A DNA stretch of 64,000 nucleotides from assembly GCA_022376925.1 (NCBI GenBank), contig JAIOJX010000001.1:620001-684000 (forward strand). Direction: 5' to 3'. Each line of letters begins with the position of its first letter. Position 1 is the stretch's first letter. Shown here piece after piece: positions 1 to 10,128 of this stretch. Source of the stretch: Tragulus kanchil (Eukaryota; Chordata; Mammalia; Artiodactyla; Tragulidae). The position numbers were made by a program, and so were the translations under genes. The notes beneath the pieces are model-generated. The model was not told where the DNA came from, did no database searches, and worked only from the letters and a program-made list of their open reading frames with translations.

Positions 1-667
1 GCATATTTTCCCTAAGAAGAAAACTCGCTTCTGGAAATGCCTAACCACTATAAGTAACCTTTCTAAGCAAACTGATAAATAGGTCGTTTGTCCTTAAAAC
101 AGACTTATAATTTCAATTTAGAAAGCCATGCACATGATTACATGATTTGACCTGCACAGTCTTACCTTTTAAAATAGAAACTGCGTGGAAGGGACTTTTA
201 TCTGGAAACTATAGCATGCATGTGTCTGTCATACTGCTTTCCTGCCCAAATACATGTGTCCTTATGTGCACTGCTGTGAATATTCTGTTGCTCACTACAT
301 TTTGTCAGATGCTGCTTGCTGAATGCAAAGACTGTAAGATCAATGCCCAGCTTCCCGTAGAGCTATTCCCACAGAACCCCTCACCTTCTATAGTTCTTAA
401 GTGCTTTGCAGTCAGCAGCATCACCCGAGGTTTTGCCTGAGTTTCACTTCAGTGTCTGGCAGGGAGCTTCAGATTCCCTCGGTTCTGTTTAGGCTGTGCA
501 AGTAGACACAGATGAGGTTTGCTTCTAGTTGGTGGTTGCTAGTACCAGGTCACCTTGCTCATTGGTGAGTTCATGCCAACCCAAAAAGTCACACCTGTGT
601 CCTGTGCGCGGGTGCTGCAGGCTTAGGTGGAGAAAAGCAGGGCTAGAGTTGGAATCCAAAGCCCAGG
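1..667 (+). other. MTCP1: MTCP1/CMC4 upstream intron and start of 5'UTR exon
   Basis: No repeat family or coding exon is recognised in the first 600 bases. A plausible splice acceptor (tgctgcag, ending at 620) would open the exon that carries the MTCP1 start codon at 668, giving 47 bases of 5'UTR in that exon. The acceptor is inferred from the pyrimidine/AG context only. The shared non-coding first exon and promoter known in humans should lie to the left of this window. Confidence 0.5.
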
Positions 668-1191
668 ATGGCAGGAGAGGATGTGGGGGCTCCACCCGAT
701 CACCTCTGGGTTCACCAAGAGGGTATCTACCGCGACGAATACCAGCGCACATGGGTGGCCGTCGTGGAAGAGGTAATTGTTTTACATTTTGTGTATTTCT
801 TTATTGATTTTGCTTTCAAGCAACTTGGTTTCTAACCAGTCTCAATATCCTGAAGTCTTTGGTTTTATTTTTGATCATTTCTTTCCATTAGGAGACGAGT
901 TTCCTAAGGGCACGAGTTCAGCAAGTTCAGGTTCCTTTAGGTGACGCAGCCAGGCCAAGTCACCTTCTCACCTCCCAGCTACCTCTCATGTGGCAACTCT
1001 ACCCTGAGGAGCGCTACATGGATAACAACTCTCGCTTGTGGCAGATCCAGCATCATTTAATGGTACACATGTTGCTGAATAATTTTTCGTTGTATTGGGA
1101 CTCTTATAACAGAGTATTCTATAAACCTTTATTTTTTTGACAGGTCAGGGGAGTACAGGAGCTGTTGCTTAAGCTTTTGCCTGATGATTAA
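668..1191 (+). CDS. MTCP1: MTCP1 (p13), TCL1-family AKT co-activator, 3 coding exons
   Basis: Three exons join in frame: 668-772 (35 codons), 892-1062 (57 codons) and 1144-1191 (15 codons plus TAA), giving 107 residues, the same length as human p13-MTCP1. GT donors follow at 773 and 1063, and AG acceptors precede 892 and 1144. The protein starts MAGEDVGAPPDHLW and ends LLLKLLPDD, almost identical to the human protein; one difference seen is V in place of I in the QQVQVPLG segment. TCL1-family proteins form an eight-stranded beta barrel that binds the PH domain of AKT kinases and promotes their activation. Intron positions fall between codons. The gene reads in the same direction as CMC4 just downstream, as in humans, where the two share a first exon but encode unrelated proteins. 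The reading frame is intact. Confidence 0.96.
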
Positions 1192-1285
1192 TCTGGTATG
1201 TATTTCTATTTCTCCCCTGTCCCTACCCCCACCTTCTTCTTTTTCACTCTCTTTGTGGTGATTCTAATGATCTTTTTTTTTCCAG

Positions 1286-1900
1286 GTGCTGGGATTCTAG
1301 GAAGATGTGCTCCCCTGTTCTGTTCAGTATATGACAATCACGACATCCACAATTGCAGTGCACCCACCTGTGGGCCTGGGGGGAGGGAGTGGGTTGAAAA
1401 ACTGCTCAAGAACCCAGAAGTTTAGGAAGGGTCATGAAGAACACGGAAGGTGGAACTTCAGAGGAAGGGTTATGCAGGCAGAAAGCAAGTCAACAAAAGC
1501 ACTTAGTTAGGATACATAACTTGAAATTGACTCCTTTGGAAATTGCCATAGAACCGTTAATGGACATCATCAGCTGGAACTGGGATCTGATGAATCCCAC
1601 AAAAGTCAGCACCTGCAACAGAACAGATGCCCTGATCACCAAGGACTTGGTACTGATTTAGAGAGAAGAGAGCAGCTCCTAGCAGCATCAACATCTATTT
1701 GTCGCATATTTGCCTTGCAGCAATTCACCTGCCTTTCCTTCTCCCATCCTGTAAATATCTTAGGTTTTGCTCCAGTGTTTTCCCATCCCAGTACTGACCT
1801 AACTTGGATCTGCTGAGAAGTTAGGGGGCTCTGAGGGCAGAAAAAAGATTATTTGCACTAATGAAATTAGCTACAGAGGTTCCTGGGCCTTTTTCCTTTC
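1286..1900 (+). other. MTCP1: MTCP1 3'UTR exon (probable)
   Basis: Four bases after the MTCP1 stop codon there is a consensus donor (CTG|gtatgt, exon end 1195). A polypyrimidine tract and AG at 1284-1285 could open a further non-coding exon at 1286. The 3' end is not defined: no convincing polyadenylation signal was seen before the CMC4 exon, so the right boundary given is arbitrary. Confidence 0.4.
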
Positions 1901-2179
1901 TGAAGTTGTGACTTCAAATTATTAGAAGTTGCTGATCAGAATTGTGGGCGCTTAAATTTATTCTCTGATTACAAATATCTTAAGTTGGTTTCTATAAGAA
2001 CTCCACAAAACATTTTAACTGCTTACCTAGCACCAAAATTTCTATTACTACTATTAGGAAGTAGTAATAGCACAAAATATTGCTGATTAACTACCTGATA
2101 AAGAATTTACTGAGTTAAAATACTCATAGCAGTTTATGTACATTAAAAGTAAGGTTTCACTTTTTTTTAAATCTTGGGA

Positions 2180-2400
2180 ATAATAGCTATTACATGTTGA
2201 GTGCTTACTGCCTTCCAGGCACTGTACTATGCACTTTATCACATTTAATCCTTCCATCAATGCTTTCAGGTAGGTATGATCCGTATTTCACAAATCAGTA
2301 ACAAGGAAAAAGGCTCAAGGAGTTAAATCATCTATCAAAGGTGGTTCTGTAAGGACAGACCTGTCGGGTCGCAGCACTGGTGCCTCTAGCCCAATGTTTG
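2180..2400 (+). repeat. MIR SINE (ancient)
   Basis: The sequence follows the MIR pattern: an AATAGCT-like start, the conserved core with 'gagtgcttactgcc' and 'ccaggcactgtactatg', then 'acatttaatcc' and the later 'aaggctcaaggagtta' region. It is strongly diverged and lies in the MTCP1-CMC4 intron. No protein-coding meaning. Confidence 0.7.
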
Positions 2401-2657
2401 GTTACAGTGGTCAAGATGAGTTGAATTCAAGGGTTTTTTCCCCAAGCTATTTATATCTTCCAAGCCAAATGGAACATTATACAAATATAGCATATTCATC
2501 CTATGAACAGGAAGAATATTTTTAGTATAATTGTTTTCCAACAACTGTAAGAGCATTACTACTTGTCTCAGAAGAAAATTCCATCTAGAGGGGCTTTAAA
2601 GTCTTTATGTATAAAAAACAAAATAAAAATAATTTTTCTTATTTTAGTTTTCTGGAT

Positions 2658-5292
2658 ATGCCGCAGAAGAATCCGTGCCAGAAACAAGCCTGTGAAATAC
2701 AGAAATGTTTACAAGGTAGTATGTTAAATGCTTTTTTATATTTTCACTTTATCTGTGAACTAACGAGAGACCAAGTGTTCTTTTTATCAGCAGACTATAC
2801 TAACTCCACTCAGAATGTAATATTTCTGTAATTAATTTATCCTAAAGATTTTCCTCACTGTAACACCAAAGATGGCAGAAAATAAAGTGATGTGACCTAA
2901 GCTTGAGATTAACAGTCCAGAGTGTACATTTAGAATCACCTGGAGAGCTTCAAAAACTTGCCTAGAACTATTAAATCACACTATCTGGGGGTGGGATCTC
3001 GGCAGGAATCAATCTAAATATTTAACCAGGTGATTTTAATACACAGCCAGAGTTGAGAATTATTAAGCTGAGCAAAGTCCTTTTTAAAAAAGACTAGTTT
3101 TAAATGGGTTGATCATGCTTCACCAACTCATTTTGGTGGCTGACAACTCACTTTTTAAAAGCAATCAGATTAGAAGGTGCGGGGGTGAAAATACAATTGG
3201 AATTCAGCAAGTAACTCTTAAAGGAAAAAGTAGATTTCAACTAAAGCATATTTGATATGATGTGTCCATTTTGTTTGACCAAATGCTAGAAGATTTTATT
3301 TTTTTTAATCAGCAAATGATTACTAACAGAATAAATAGAAAAAGCTACAAGGCTATATGAATTTGGAAGCTGATTTTTTTTTTTTAAGATTTATTTATTT
3401 TATTTATTTTGGGGGGAGGGGTGGGGAGGGAGGGGAGCAGGCGGGCTACTTCTATTGGGCTTTCATTTGTCTGTTTTCATCCGTCTTTCTTTTTTGGCCT
3501 GTGTGGGCGTCCCATCGCAGTGGCCTCTGTTGTTGCAGAGCACCGGCTCTGGGCGCATGTTCTCCAGAGCTCTGGCTCGGTAATTGGACACATGGGTCCA
3601 GCCGCTCCGCGGCACGTGGGATCTTCCCAGGCCAGGGCTCGAACCGGCGCCCCCTGCACTGCATGGCAGTGTCCTTACCCACTGGACCACCAGGGAAGCC
3701 CTGGAAACTGATATTTTGATAATTTTTCCCATTATTAAAGACTCATCACCAAAGAAAACCCTTGTTTGTATATTTCCATTGACTTTTAACTTTCATTCTT
3801 AGACTTTTTATGATGCAAGCAGTATTTTTAGAATCTTTTAATCTGAAATGTTAATCTAAATAATAATGCCATTTTATTCATCCTTTTCTTCCCTTCCTCC
3901 TTATGAAAAAGGAAGAGGAATTCCCTAGCAGTCCACTGGTTAGGACTCCATGTTTCACTCCCATGGACCCAGGTTAAATCACCAGTCAGGGAACTAAGAT
4001 CACACAAGCCACACAGCTTTGCCAAAATAAAAATTTAAAAAAGAATGTTCTTCGCAATTTCTTCTCCCAGATAAATTCTTACATGATTCTACCTGATTCT
4101 TACTTGATTTGAATTAGCAACATATGGCCAAAGGAGCATATACATCAAGTTAGAGCTGGTTACATCCCCTTCCTTTCAGTGAGAACTGGAAGGACTAATA
4201 CAGACCGTTAAGTACTCCCTGGATGACAATTGCAGTTGAAAAGGCTTTAAATAATATTGACTTTTAATACTTTCACCCATGAGATAGATATAAGCTTTGT
4301 AACTTGTCCAGGGTCACGGAACTAGTAAAGGGCACAGTGATGATTTGAACTCTTGTTCTGGGTCCAAACCTGGACTTAGCCACCCAAGTATACTCTTTGT
4401 CTAATAAGAATTCTCTGTCCTATCCCAGACTAACTCCCATGCACCCCATTTTAGTATTAGGGGACTCAGGTCAACTGCAGTTTACCTAGAACATTAAGGT
4501 CAATTCCTCCTTGACTTAGGGTTCATCTTTGGCAGGGATATGCAAATATTTTATGTAAAGGACCAAACAGGAAATATTTTAGGCTTTGGAGGTCAGGAGG
4601 TCTTTGGTGTTGGTGTGTGGGTGTGGGTGTGGGTTTGTGTGTGTGTGTGTGTGTGTTTTTACAACCTTTTGTAAACACACTTACCTCAACTGTAAATTGA
4701 GAGTGGAATTCAACCCTGAGGTTACTGTTTGCCAGCCCCTAATGCAGAGACTTGTTTGGGAACATCCAGCACCCACTTTAAACTGAGTGCAAACTACTGT
4801 ACAGGGATTAGTGACTCCCCACCCCACCCCCCGCCGAAAAAAAGAGGAATTTACACACCACTGCCTTAGAAAAAGGCACATAAGTAATCAGCCTTAAAGA
4901 AAAGGAAATTATATGTGAAAATCCCTTTTGACCACTTTGTAAATCATACTTTTCTTCTTTATTAGGCCGTTGATGGGTCTCTAAATCAGAAAGAATTCAA
5001 TGGACTTGGGTATATCCTCTTTCTTCCACATCTGTAGATACATTAAAGGATTGGGAAGTTCAGATCTAAACCTTCCTGTGCCCTAGTCCTATGAGATCAT
5101 GACTAGGGTCTGCCTGTCTGTCTTTCAGCCAACAACTATATGGAATCTAAGTGTCAGGCTGTCATCCAAGAACTGCGTAAGTGTTGTGCTCGATATCCCA
5201 AGGGAAGATCTGTCGTCTGTTCAGGATTTGAGAAAGAAGAGGAAGAAAGAAACGCTGGCATTGAAGCCCACGTCACAGTAAAGTTCTGCTGA
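2658..5292 (+). CDS. CMC4: CMC4 (p8MTCP1), twin CX9C protein, with shifted C-terminus
   Basis: Two coding exons: 2648-2715 (ATG at 2658, acceptor AG at 2646-2647, donor GT at 2716) and 5129-5292 (acceptor AG at 5127-5128). The product starts MPQKNPCQKQACEIQKCLQ and shows the CHCH fold cysteines at residues 7, 12, 17, 28, 38, 39 and 50. C7-C17 and C28-C38 are the two CX9C pairs that form the disulfide-linked helical hairpin. The human protein is a small soluble mitochondrial protein of 68 residues. Through SGFEKEEEE the match is close. The frame as read then continues RNAGIEAHV and stops at 5290-5292, giving about 73 residues. The tail homologous to the human one (ETLALKPTSQ then TAA at 5279-5281) sits in another frame, so a 4-nt insertion of GAAA type lies near 5243-5250. 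The conserved cysteines are unaffected. The shift may be a real variant or an assembly error in a GA-rich tract. Confidence 0.9.
2925..3065 (+). repeat. MER5A-like hAT DNA transposon remnant
   Basis: The stretch resembles MER5A: 'agaatcacctggagagctt', a middle with 'gggggtgggatctcgg', and 'ccaggtgattttaatac' followed by 'gttgagaattatta'. It lies in the CMC4 intron. A second element of the same kind occurs at 33385-33575. Confidence 0.6.
3375..3701 (-). repeat. CHR-related T+ SINE, copy 1
   Basis: On the minus strand the element starts with a tRNA-like head (ttccctggtggtccagtggg), has the 'ccggcgccccctgcact' head variant, and ends in AAAT repeats, AATAAATCTT and an A tract. Near-perfect target-site duplications flank it (tggaagctgat at 3364-3374, tggaaactgat at 3702-3712). 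Ten further copies of this subfamily occur in the window (around 19.9, 21.3, 24.8, 32.3, 37.8, 44.4, 54.7, 55.7, 63.2 and 63.9 kb). The open frames running through it on both strands are not genes. Confidence 0.9.
3905..4045 (+). repeat. CHR-type tRNA-Glu SINE
   Basis: Recognised by 'attccctagcagtccactgg' and the later 'cagtcagggaactaagatc', with an A-rich tail ending near 4045. This is the short ruminant CHR form, more diverged than copy 1 at 3375. Confidence 0.75.
4285..4390 (+). repeat. MIR 3' fragment
   Basis: The 'taacttgtccagggtcacgg' and 'aactagtaaagggcac' motifs followed by 'tgatttgaactcttgttctg' are the diagnostic 3' half of a MIR SINE. Confidence 0.55.
4540..4770 (-). repeat. Old DNA transposon remnant with internal (TG)n
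   Basis: The segment has the 'ggaccaaacaggaaatattt' and 'tttgccagcccct' motifs of a mammalian hAT-type non-autonomous transposon also seen at 28.8 kb. A TG-rich simple repeat (about 4610-4656) has grown inside it. The family name is not certain. Confidence 0.45.
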
Positions 5293-5472
5293 GAAGCGAA
5301 ATGCTGCTCCATATTTCCACCATGCGGGTTTTATTTATCCTCCTGACTCTTTCTTCAGGCCAGGTAGCAGCAAATATCAAATGAAAAAGTTAACTATAAA
5401 AGTTAATATGCCATCTATGCAGAACAAATATATTAAACAAATATATAAAATGTGATAAAACTGAGCTGCTAA

Positions 5473-5478
5473 AATAAA
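5473..5478 (+). terminator. CMC4: Candidate CMC4 polyadenylation signal AATAAA
   Basis: An AATAAA hexamer lies about 180 bases after the CMC4 stop codon, in otherwise AT-rich 3'UTR-like sequence. It is the first canonical signal downstream of the CDS. Cleavage would fall near 5490-5500. Confidence 0.5.
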
Positions 5479-5499
5479 TCTTTTAAGTGAAAATTTTGG

Positions 5500-6110
5500 T
5501 TTGGTATATGTGATATTTTGACTTAACTGTTACTGAAGTCAGATTTGGCTGCTTGTTCAAAAGGCAATAATGAAGAGGCAAGTGTCAGTAGAAAAGCCAG
5601 CAACCTGGGGAGAAGGTGGACTCCTGTCCTGAGACCAACTCTGAAGATTCTGATCAGCCATGACAGTTTTTAAAGGGAAAAAGGGGGGAAGACTCTCAGG
5701 GAACCATTGAGGCAGGAGGTTGACTTCTGTACCTTCTCCATTGTGTGCAGACTGGCTGACTCTCTCTTCAGATGTTATCTTGTCAGCAGGATTACTTAGG
5801 GGGCTTTTAGGGGTAGAGACTAACTTGTGTCTAGGAAAAAGAATCAACCAATTAGGCAAGGCATGGTGCCTTGCCTATCAACAGGTTAGGCAAGGCAAGG
5901 TGTGCATTCATAAGAACATAAGTGAGGTGTTAACCAATTGCCTGGTAATCTCATTCCTATAATTAGGTTCTTTTAAGGTTACAGGAGAACAGAAATGGGA
6001 AAATAGGAAAAGGGAAAAAGAACTGTTTTCTGTATAACAAAATATATATTTGGTCTCTATCGCCATTCCTAGCACTATGCTCCTAAAACTCTTAGAATTT
6101 ACTAAGTGAT
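5500..6110. other. Intergenic DNA downstream of CMC4
   Basis: No gene or named repeat is recognised. A short perfect hairpin (11-bp arms around a 3-base loop, TAGGCAAGGCA at 5853) sits within repeated 'aggcaagg' words. Confidence 0.4.
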
Positions 6111-6121
6111 AAGTGCAATCA

Positions 6122-6859
6122 GGGAAAGTGAAAAAGAACTAAGGAGCCTCTTGATAAAGGTGAAAGAGGAGAGTGAAAAAGCTGACTGAAATTTAACATT
6201 CAAAAAACTAAGATCGTGGCATCCTGTCCCATCACTTTATCTCAAATAGATGAGGAAAAAGTGGAAACAGTGACAGATTTCATTTTCTTGGGATCCACAA
6301 TTACTATGGCTGGTGACTGCAGCCATGAAATTAAAAGACGCTTGCTCCTTGGAAGAAAAGCTATGACAAATCTAGACAGTGTATTCAAAAGTAGAGACAT
6401 CACTTTGCAAGCAAAGGTCCATATAGTCAAAGCTATGGTTTTCCCAGTAGTCATGTATGGATGGACCAAAACTGGACCATAAAAAAGACTGCTAAAGAAC
6501 TAATGCTTTCAAATTGTGGTGCTGCAGAACACATGTCCCTTGGACAGCAAGGAGATCAAACCAGTCAATTCCAAGGGAAATGAACCCTGAATATTAATTG
6601 AAAGGAATGATGCTGAAGCTGAAGCTCCAATACTTTGGCTATCCGATGCAGAGATGATTCATTGGAAAAGACATTGATGCTGGGAAAGATTAAAGGCAGG
6701 AGGAGAAGTGGGTAACAGAGGATGAGATGGTTGGATGGCATCACTGACTCAACATGAGTTTGAGCAGGCTCTGGGAGAAGGTGAAGGACAGGGAAGCCTG
6801 ACTGGCTACAGTCCATGGAGTCACAGGGAGTCAGAAAGGACTTTTAGCCGCTGAACAAC
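6122..6859 (+). mobile_element. BovB (RTE) LINE, 5'-truncated 3' end
   Basis: The plus strand encodes the C-terminal part of the BovB polyprotein, with motifs such as DFIFLGSTIT, CSHEIKRRLLLGRKAMTNLD and KAMVFPVVMYG, then decays by stops and indels. The 3' end has the 'ctacagtccatggagtcac' block that Bov-A SINEs share. Target-site duplications aagtgcaatca (6111-6121) and aagtgcagtca (6860-6870) flank it, so it is a truncated insertion and not a fragment of a larger element. Confidence 0.88.
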
Positions 6860-9008
6860 AAGTGCAGTCAAAGTGTCTTGTTGTGTTAGCGAGGATGCTT
6901 TTGAAGTCCCCTAGATAACCTTAGGATGGGAGCAGGTTGCCAGGGGAACCAACCTACAAGGTTATTAGAGGGTTGGAACTTTCAGTTTCCATCCCCACCC
7001 CCACCTCTATTCCTACCCTTACCTCTGAGGAGGGAAGAGGGGTGAGAGGCTGGAGAAGATTGAATTCAGTCACCAATGACCAGTGATTTAATCAATTGTG
7101 ATTTGTTGAAAGATCACAGAAAGACTTCACTGGTGGTGTAGTGGATAAGAATCTACCTGCCAACAAGGGACACGGATTCAATCCCTGATCTGGGAAAGTC
7201 CCACATGCTGGGAGCAACTAAGCCCATGCACCACAACTGCTGAAGCCCATGTGCCCTAGAGCCTGTGCTCCACAACAAGAGAAGCCACCACAATGAGAAA
7301 CCTATACACCACAACTAGAGCGTAGCCCCTGCTCCTTGGGAAGATCCCCCGAAGGAGGGCATGGAAACCCACTCCAGTACTCTTGCCTGGAGAATTCGAT
7401 GGACAGGCGAGCCTGATGGACTGCAGTCCATAGTGTCACACAGAGTTGGACAGGACTGAAGTGACTAAGCAGCAGCAGCAATAATCATCAAAGTAGTAAT
7501 TAAAGTTTATTGCACACATTCCAAAAAAGACAGTTTGTAAACAGAAGGCACAAGCCAAAATGTGGAATGAAGCCCAAAGCTGTACTGTTATAGTTTACAT
7601 AGCATGAGGGAAGTGACTATTTATTCTTAATAGTGATTTGTTAAGAGTATTACAGTTTTCCTAAATGGTAGGGAATTTGTCAGTGGTTACCTCATATCAG
7701 CCTTGGGAAACAGTTCAACTTTAGTTTAATTTTTAGAAGCATAAGCAAGGAATGACCCAGGTCAGGTTAGTCTCCCAAAATAAATTAAGCCTTGTTTGTG
7801 TGACTAAACTGGTTTTGTCTGCTCAAGGACTTTTGAAGACTAGTCTCAATTTTTTATCTGTATTTCTTTAGCTTTTATTGAAGTATAGTTGAAAAAAAAA
7901 AAAACAGGGAAGCCTGACTGGCTACAGTCCATGGAGTCACAGGGAGTCAGAAAGGACTTTTAGCCGCTGAACAACAAGTGCAGTCAAAGTGTCTTGTTGT
8001 GTTAGCGAGGATGCTTTTGAAGTCCCCTAGATAACCTTAGGATGGGAGCAGGTTGCCAGGGGAACCAACCTACAAGGTTATTAGAGGGTTGGAACTTTCA
8101 GTTTCCATCCCCACCCCCACCTCTATTCCTACCCTTACCTCTGAGGAGGGAAGAGGGGTGAGAGGCTGGAGAAGATTGAATTCAGTCACCAATGACCAGT
8201 GATTTAATCAATTGTGATTTGTTGAAAGATCACAGAAAGACTTCACTGGTGGTGTAGTGGATAAGAATCTACCTGCCAACAAGGGACACGGATTCAATCC
8301 CTGATCTGGGAAAGTCCCACATGCTGCGGAGCAACTAAGCCCATGCACCACAACTGCTGAAGCCCATGTGCCCTAGAGCCTGTGCTCCACAACAAGAGAA
8401 GCCACCACAATGAGAAACCTATACACCACAACTAGAGCGTAGCCCCTGCTCCTTGGGAAGATCCCCCGAAGGAGGGCATGGAAACCCACTCCAGTACTCT
8501 TGCCTGGAGAATTCGATGGACAGGCGAGCCTGATGGACTGCAGTCCATAGTGTCACACAGAGTTGGACAGGACTGAAGTGACTAAGCAGCAGCAGCAATA
8601 ATCATCAAAGTAGTAATTAAAGTTTATTGCACACATTCCAAAAAAGACAGTTTGTAAACAGAAGGCACAAGCCAAAATGTGGAATGAAGCCCAAAGCTGT
8701 ACTGTTATAGTTTACATAGCATGAGGGAAGTGACTATTTATTCTTAATAGTGATTTGTTAAGAGTATTACAGTTTTCCTAAATGGTAGGGAATTTGTCAG
8801 TGGTTACCTCATATCAGCCTTGGGAAACAGTTCAACTTTAGTTTAATTTTTAGAAGCATAAGCAAGGAATGACCCAGGTCAGGTTAGTCTCCCAAAATAA
8901 ATTAAGCCTTGTTTGTGTGACTAAACTGGTTTTGTCTGCTCAAGGACTTTTGAAGACTAGTCTCAATTTTTTATCTGTATTTCTTTAGCTTTTATTGAAG
9001 TATAGTTG
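6788..9008. repeat. Tandem duplication D1, about 1.1 kb unit
   Basis: Positions 6788-7891 recur as 7904-9008 in the same orientation with only scattered differences (for example one extra C near 8327). The two copies are separated by 12 A residues. The unit starts inside the end of a BovB element, includes a CHR/Bov-tA composite SINE (7127-7480 and 8243-8597) and ends inside the 3' end of an L1, so its edges ignore repeat boundaries. Likely an assembly artefact (see findings). Confidence 0.93.
7127..7480 (+). repeat. Composite SINE: CHR-2 body joined to Bov-tA 3' half
   Basis: The first ~215 bases follow the CHR-2 type (head with 'acttcactggtggtgtagtg', then 'gagcaactaagcccatgcac' and 'aagagaagccaccacaatga'). 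From about 7343 the sequence becomes the 3' half of Bov-tA ('ggaaacccactccagtactc', 'gcctggagaattcgatgg'). No target-site duplication or A tract separates the two parts. The whole unit reappears at 8243-8597 as part of duplication D1. Confidence 0.75.
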
Positions 9009-9689
9009 CTTTACAATGTTGTGCTAATCTCGACTGTGCAGCAAAGTGACTCAGTTATATACATATAGATATTTTTTATATTCTTTTCCATTATGGTTTA
9101 TCACAGGATATTGAATATAGTTCCCTGTGCTGTACATTAGGATCTTGTTTGTTTATCCATTATAAATGTGATAGTTTTGCATCTAACAAACCCCAAACTC
9201 CCAGTCCATCCCCTGTCCATTCCCTGTCCTTGGCAACCTTGGGTCTATGTGTCTGCTGCTTGCAGATAGGTTCATTTGTGCCATATTTTATTAGATTCTG
9301 CATATAAATGGTATCACATGGTATTTGCTTTCTCTTTCTGACTTCACTTTGTATGATAATCTCTAGTTTCATCCACATTGCTACAAAAACTTCATTTCTT
9401 TTTATTGCTGAGTAGTGGTCCACAGTATATGTATCACATCTTTATCCATTCCTCTATCAATGGATGTTTAGGTTGCTTGTCTTGGCTATTATGTATAGTG
9501 CTGCCATGAACATAGGGCTACATGTATCTTTTCAAATTAGAATTTTCATATTTTTGGATATATGCCCAGGAGTGTTGTTGGATCATATGGTAGCTCTATA
9601 TTTAGTTTTCTGAGGAACCTCCATACTGTTTTCCATAGCAGCTGCACCAACTTCCATTCTACCAACAGTAAAGGAAAGAATTTGTTAGT

Positions 9690-9884
9690 CACTCAGTTCA
9701 GTCCAGCTCTTTGCAACTCCATGGTCTGTAGCCTGCCAGGCCCCTCTGTCCATGGAATTCTCCAGGCAAGAAAACTGGAATGGGTTGCCATTTTCTTCTC
9801 TAGGGGATCTTCCCAACCCAGGCATTGAACCCAGGTCTCCTGTATTGTAAGCAGATTCTTTACCACTAGCGCCACCTCCACAAC
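9690..9884 (-). repeat. Bov-tA SINE
   Basis: Minus-strand Bov-tA with the typical 'gtcactcagttcagtcc', 'ccatggaattctccaggcaa' and 'ttctttaccactagcgcc' blocks seen on the plus strand. It is inserted in the L1. Confidence 0.88.
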
Positions 9885-9910
9885 CTCTCCAGCATTTGTT
9901 ATTTCTGACT

Positions 9911-10035
9911 TTTTTTTTTTTTAATTTGGCCAAGCTATATGGCTTATAGGATCTTAGTTCTCCAACCAGGGGTTGAACCCATTTTCTCAGCAGTGAAAGT
10001 GTAGAGTCCTAACCATTGGCTGCCAGGGGATCCCC
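9911..10035 (-). repeat. CHR-type SINE
   Basis: Starts with a T tract and 'aatttggccaagctatatgg' and ends 'taaccattggctgccagggg' on the plus strand, i.e. a minus-strand CHR element inserted in the L1. Confidence 0.75.
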
Positions 10036-10128
10036 TGTTATTTATAGAGTTTTCAATGATGGCCATTCTGACTGGTGTGAAGTGATACCTTATTGTAGTT
10101 TTGATTTGCATTTATCTAATAATTAGCA

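Noticed and set aside
3680..3701. tRNA genes suggested by tRNA-like heads of SINEs
   Set aside because: All are SINE heads followed by CHR or Bov-tA bodies with A tails and target-site duplications; none can fold as a complete tRNA.
5853..5877. Perfect 11-bp-arm hairpin as a terminator or small RNA
   Set aside because: No transcription unit context; it sits in a locally repetitive 'aggcaagg' region and such hairpins occur by chance or slippage.
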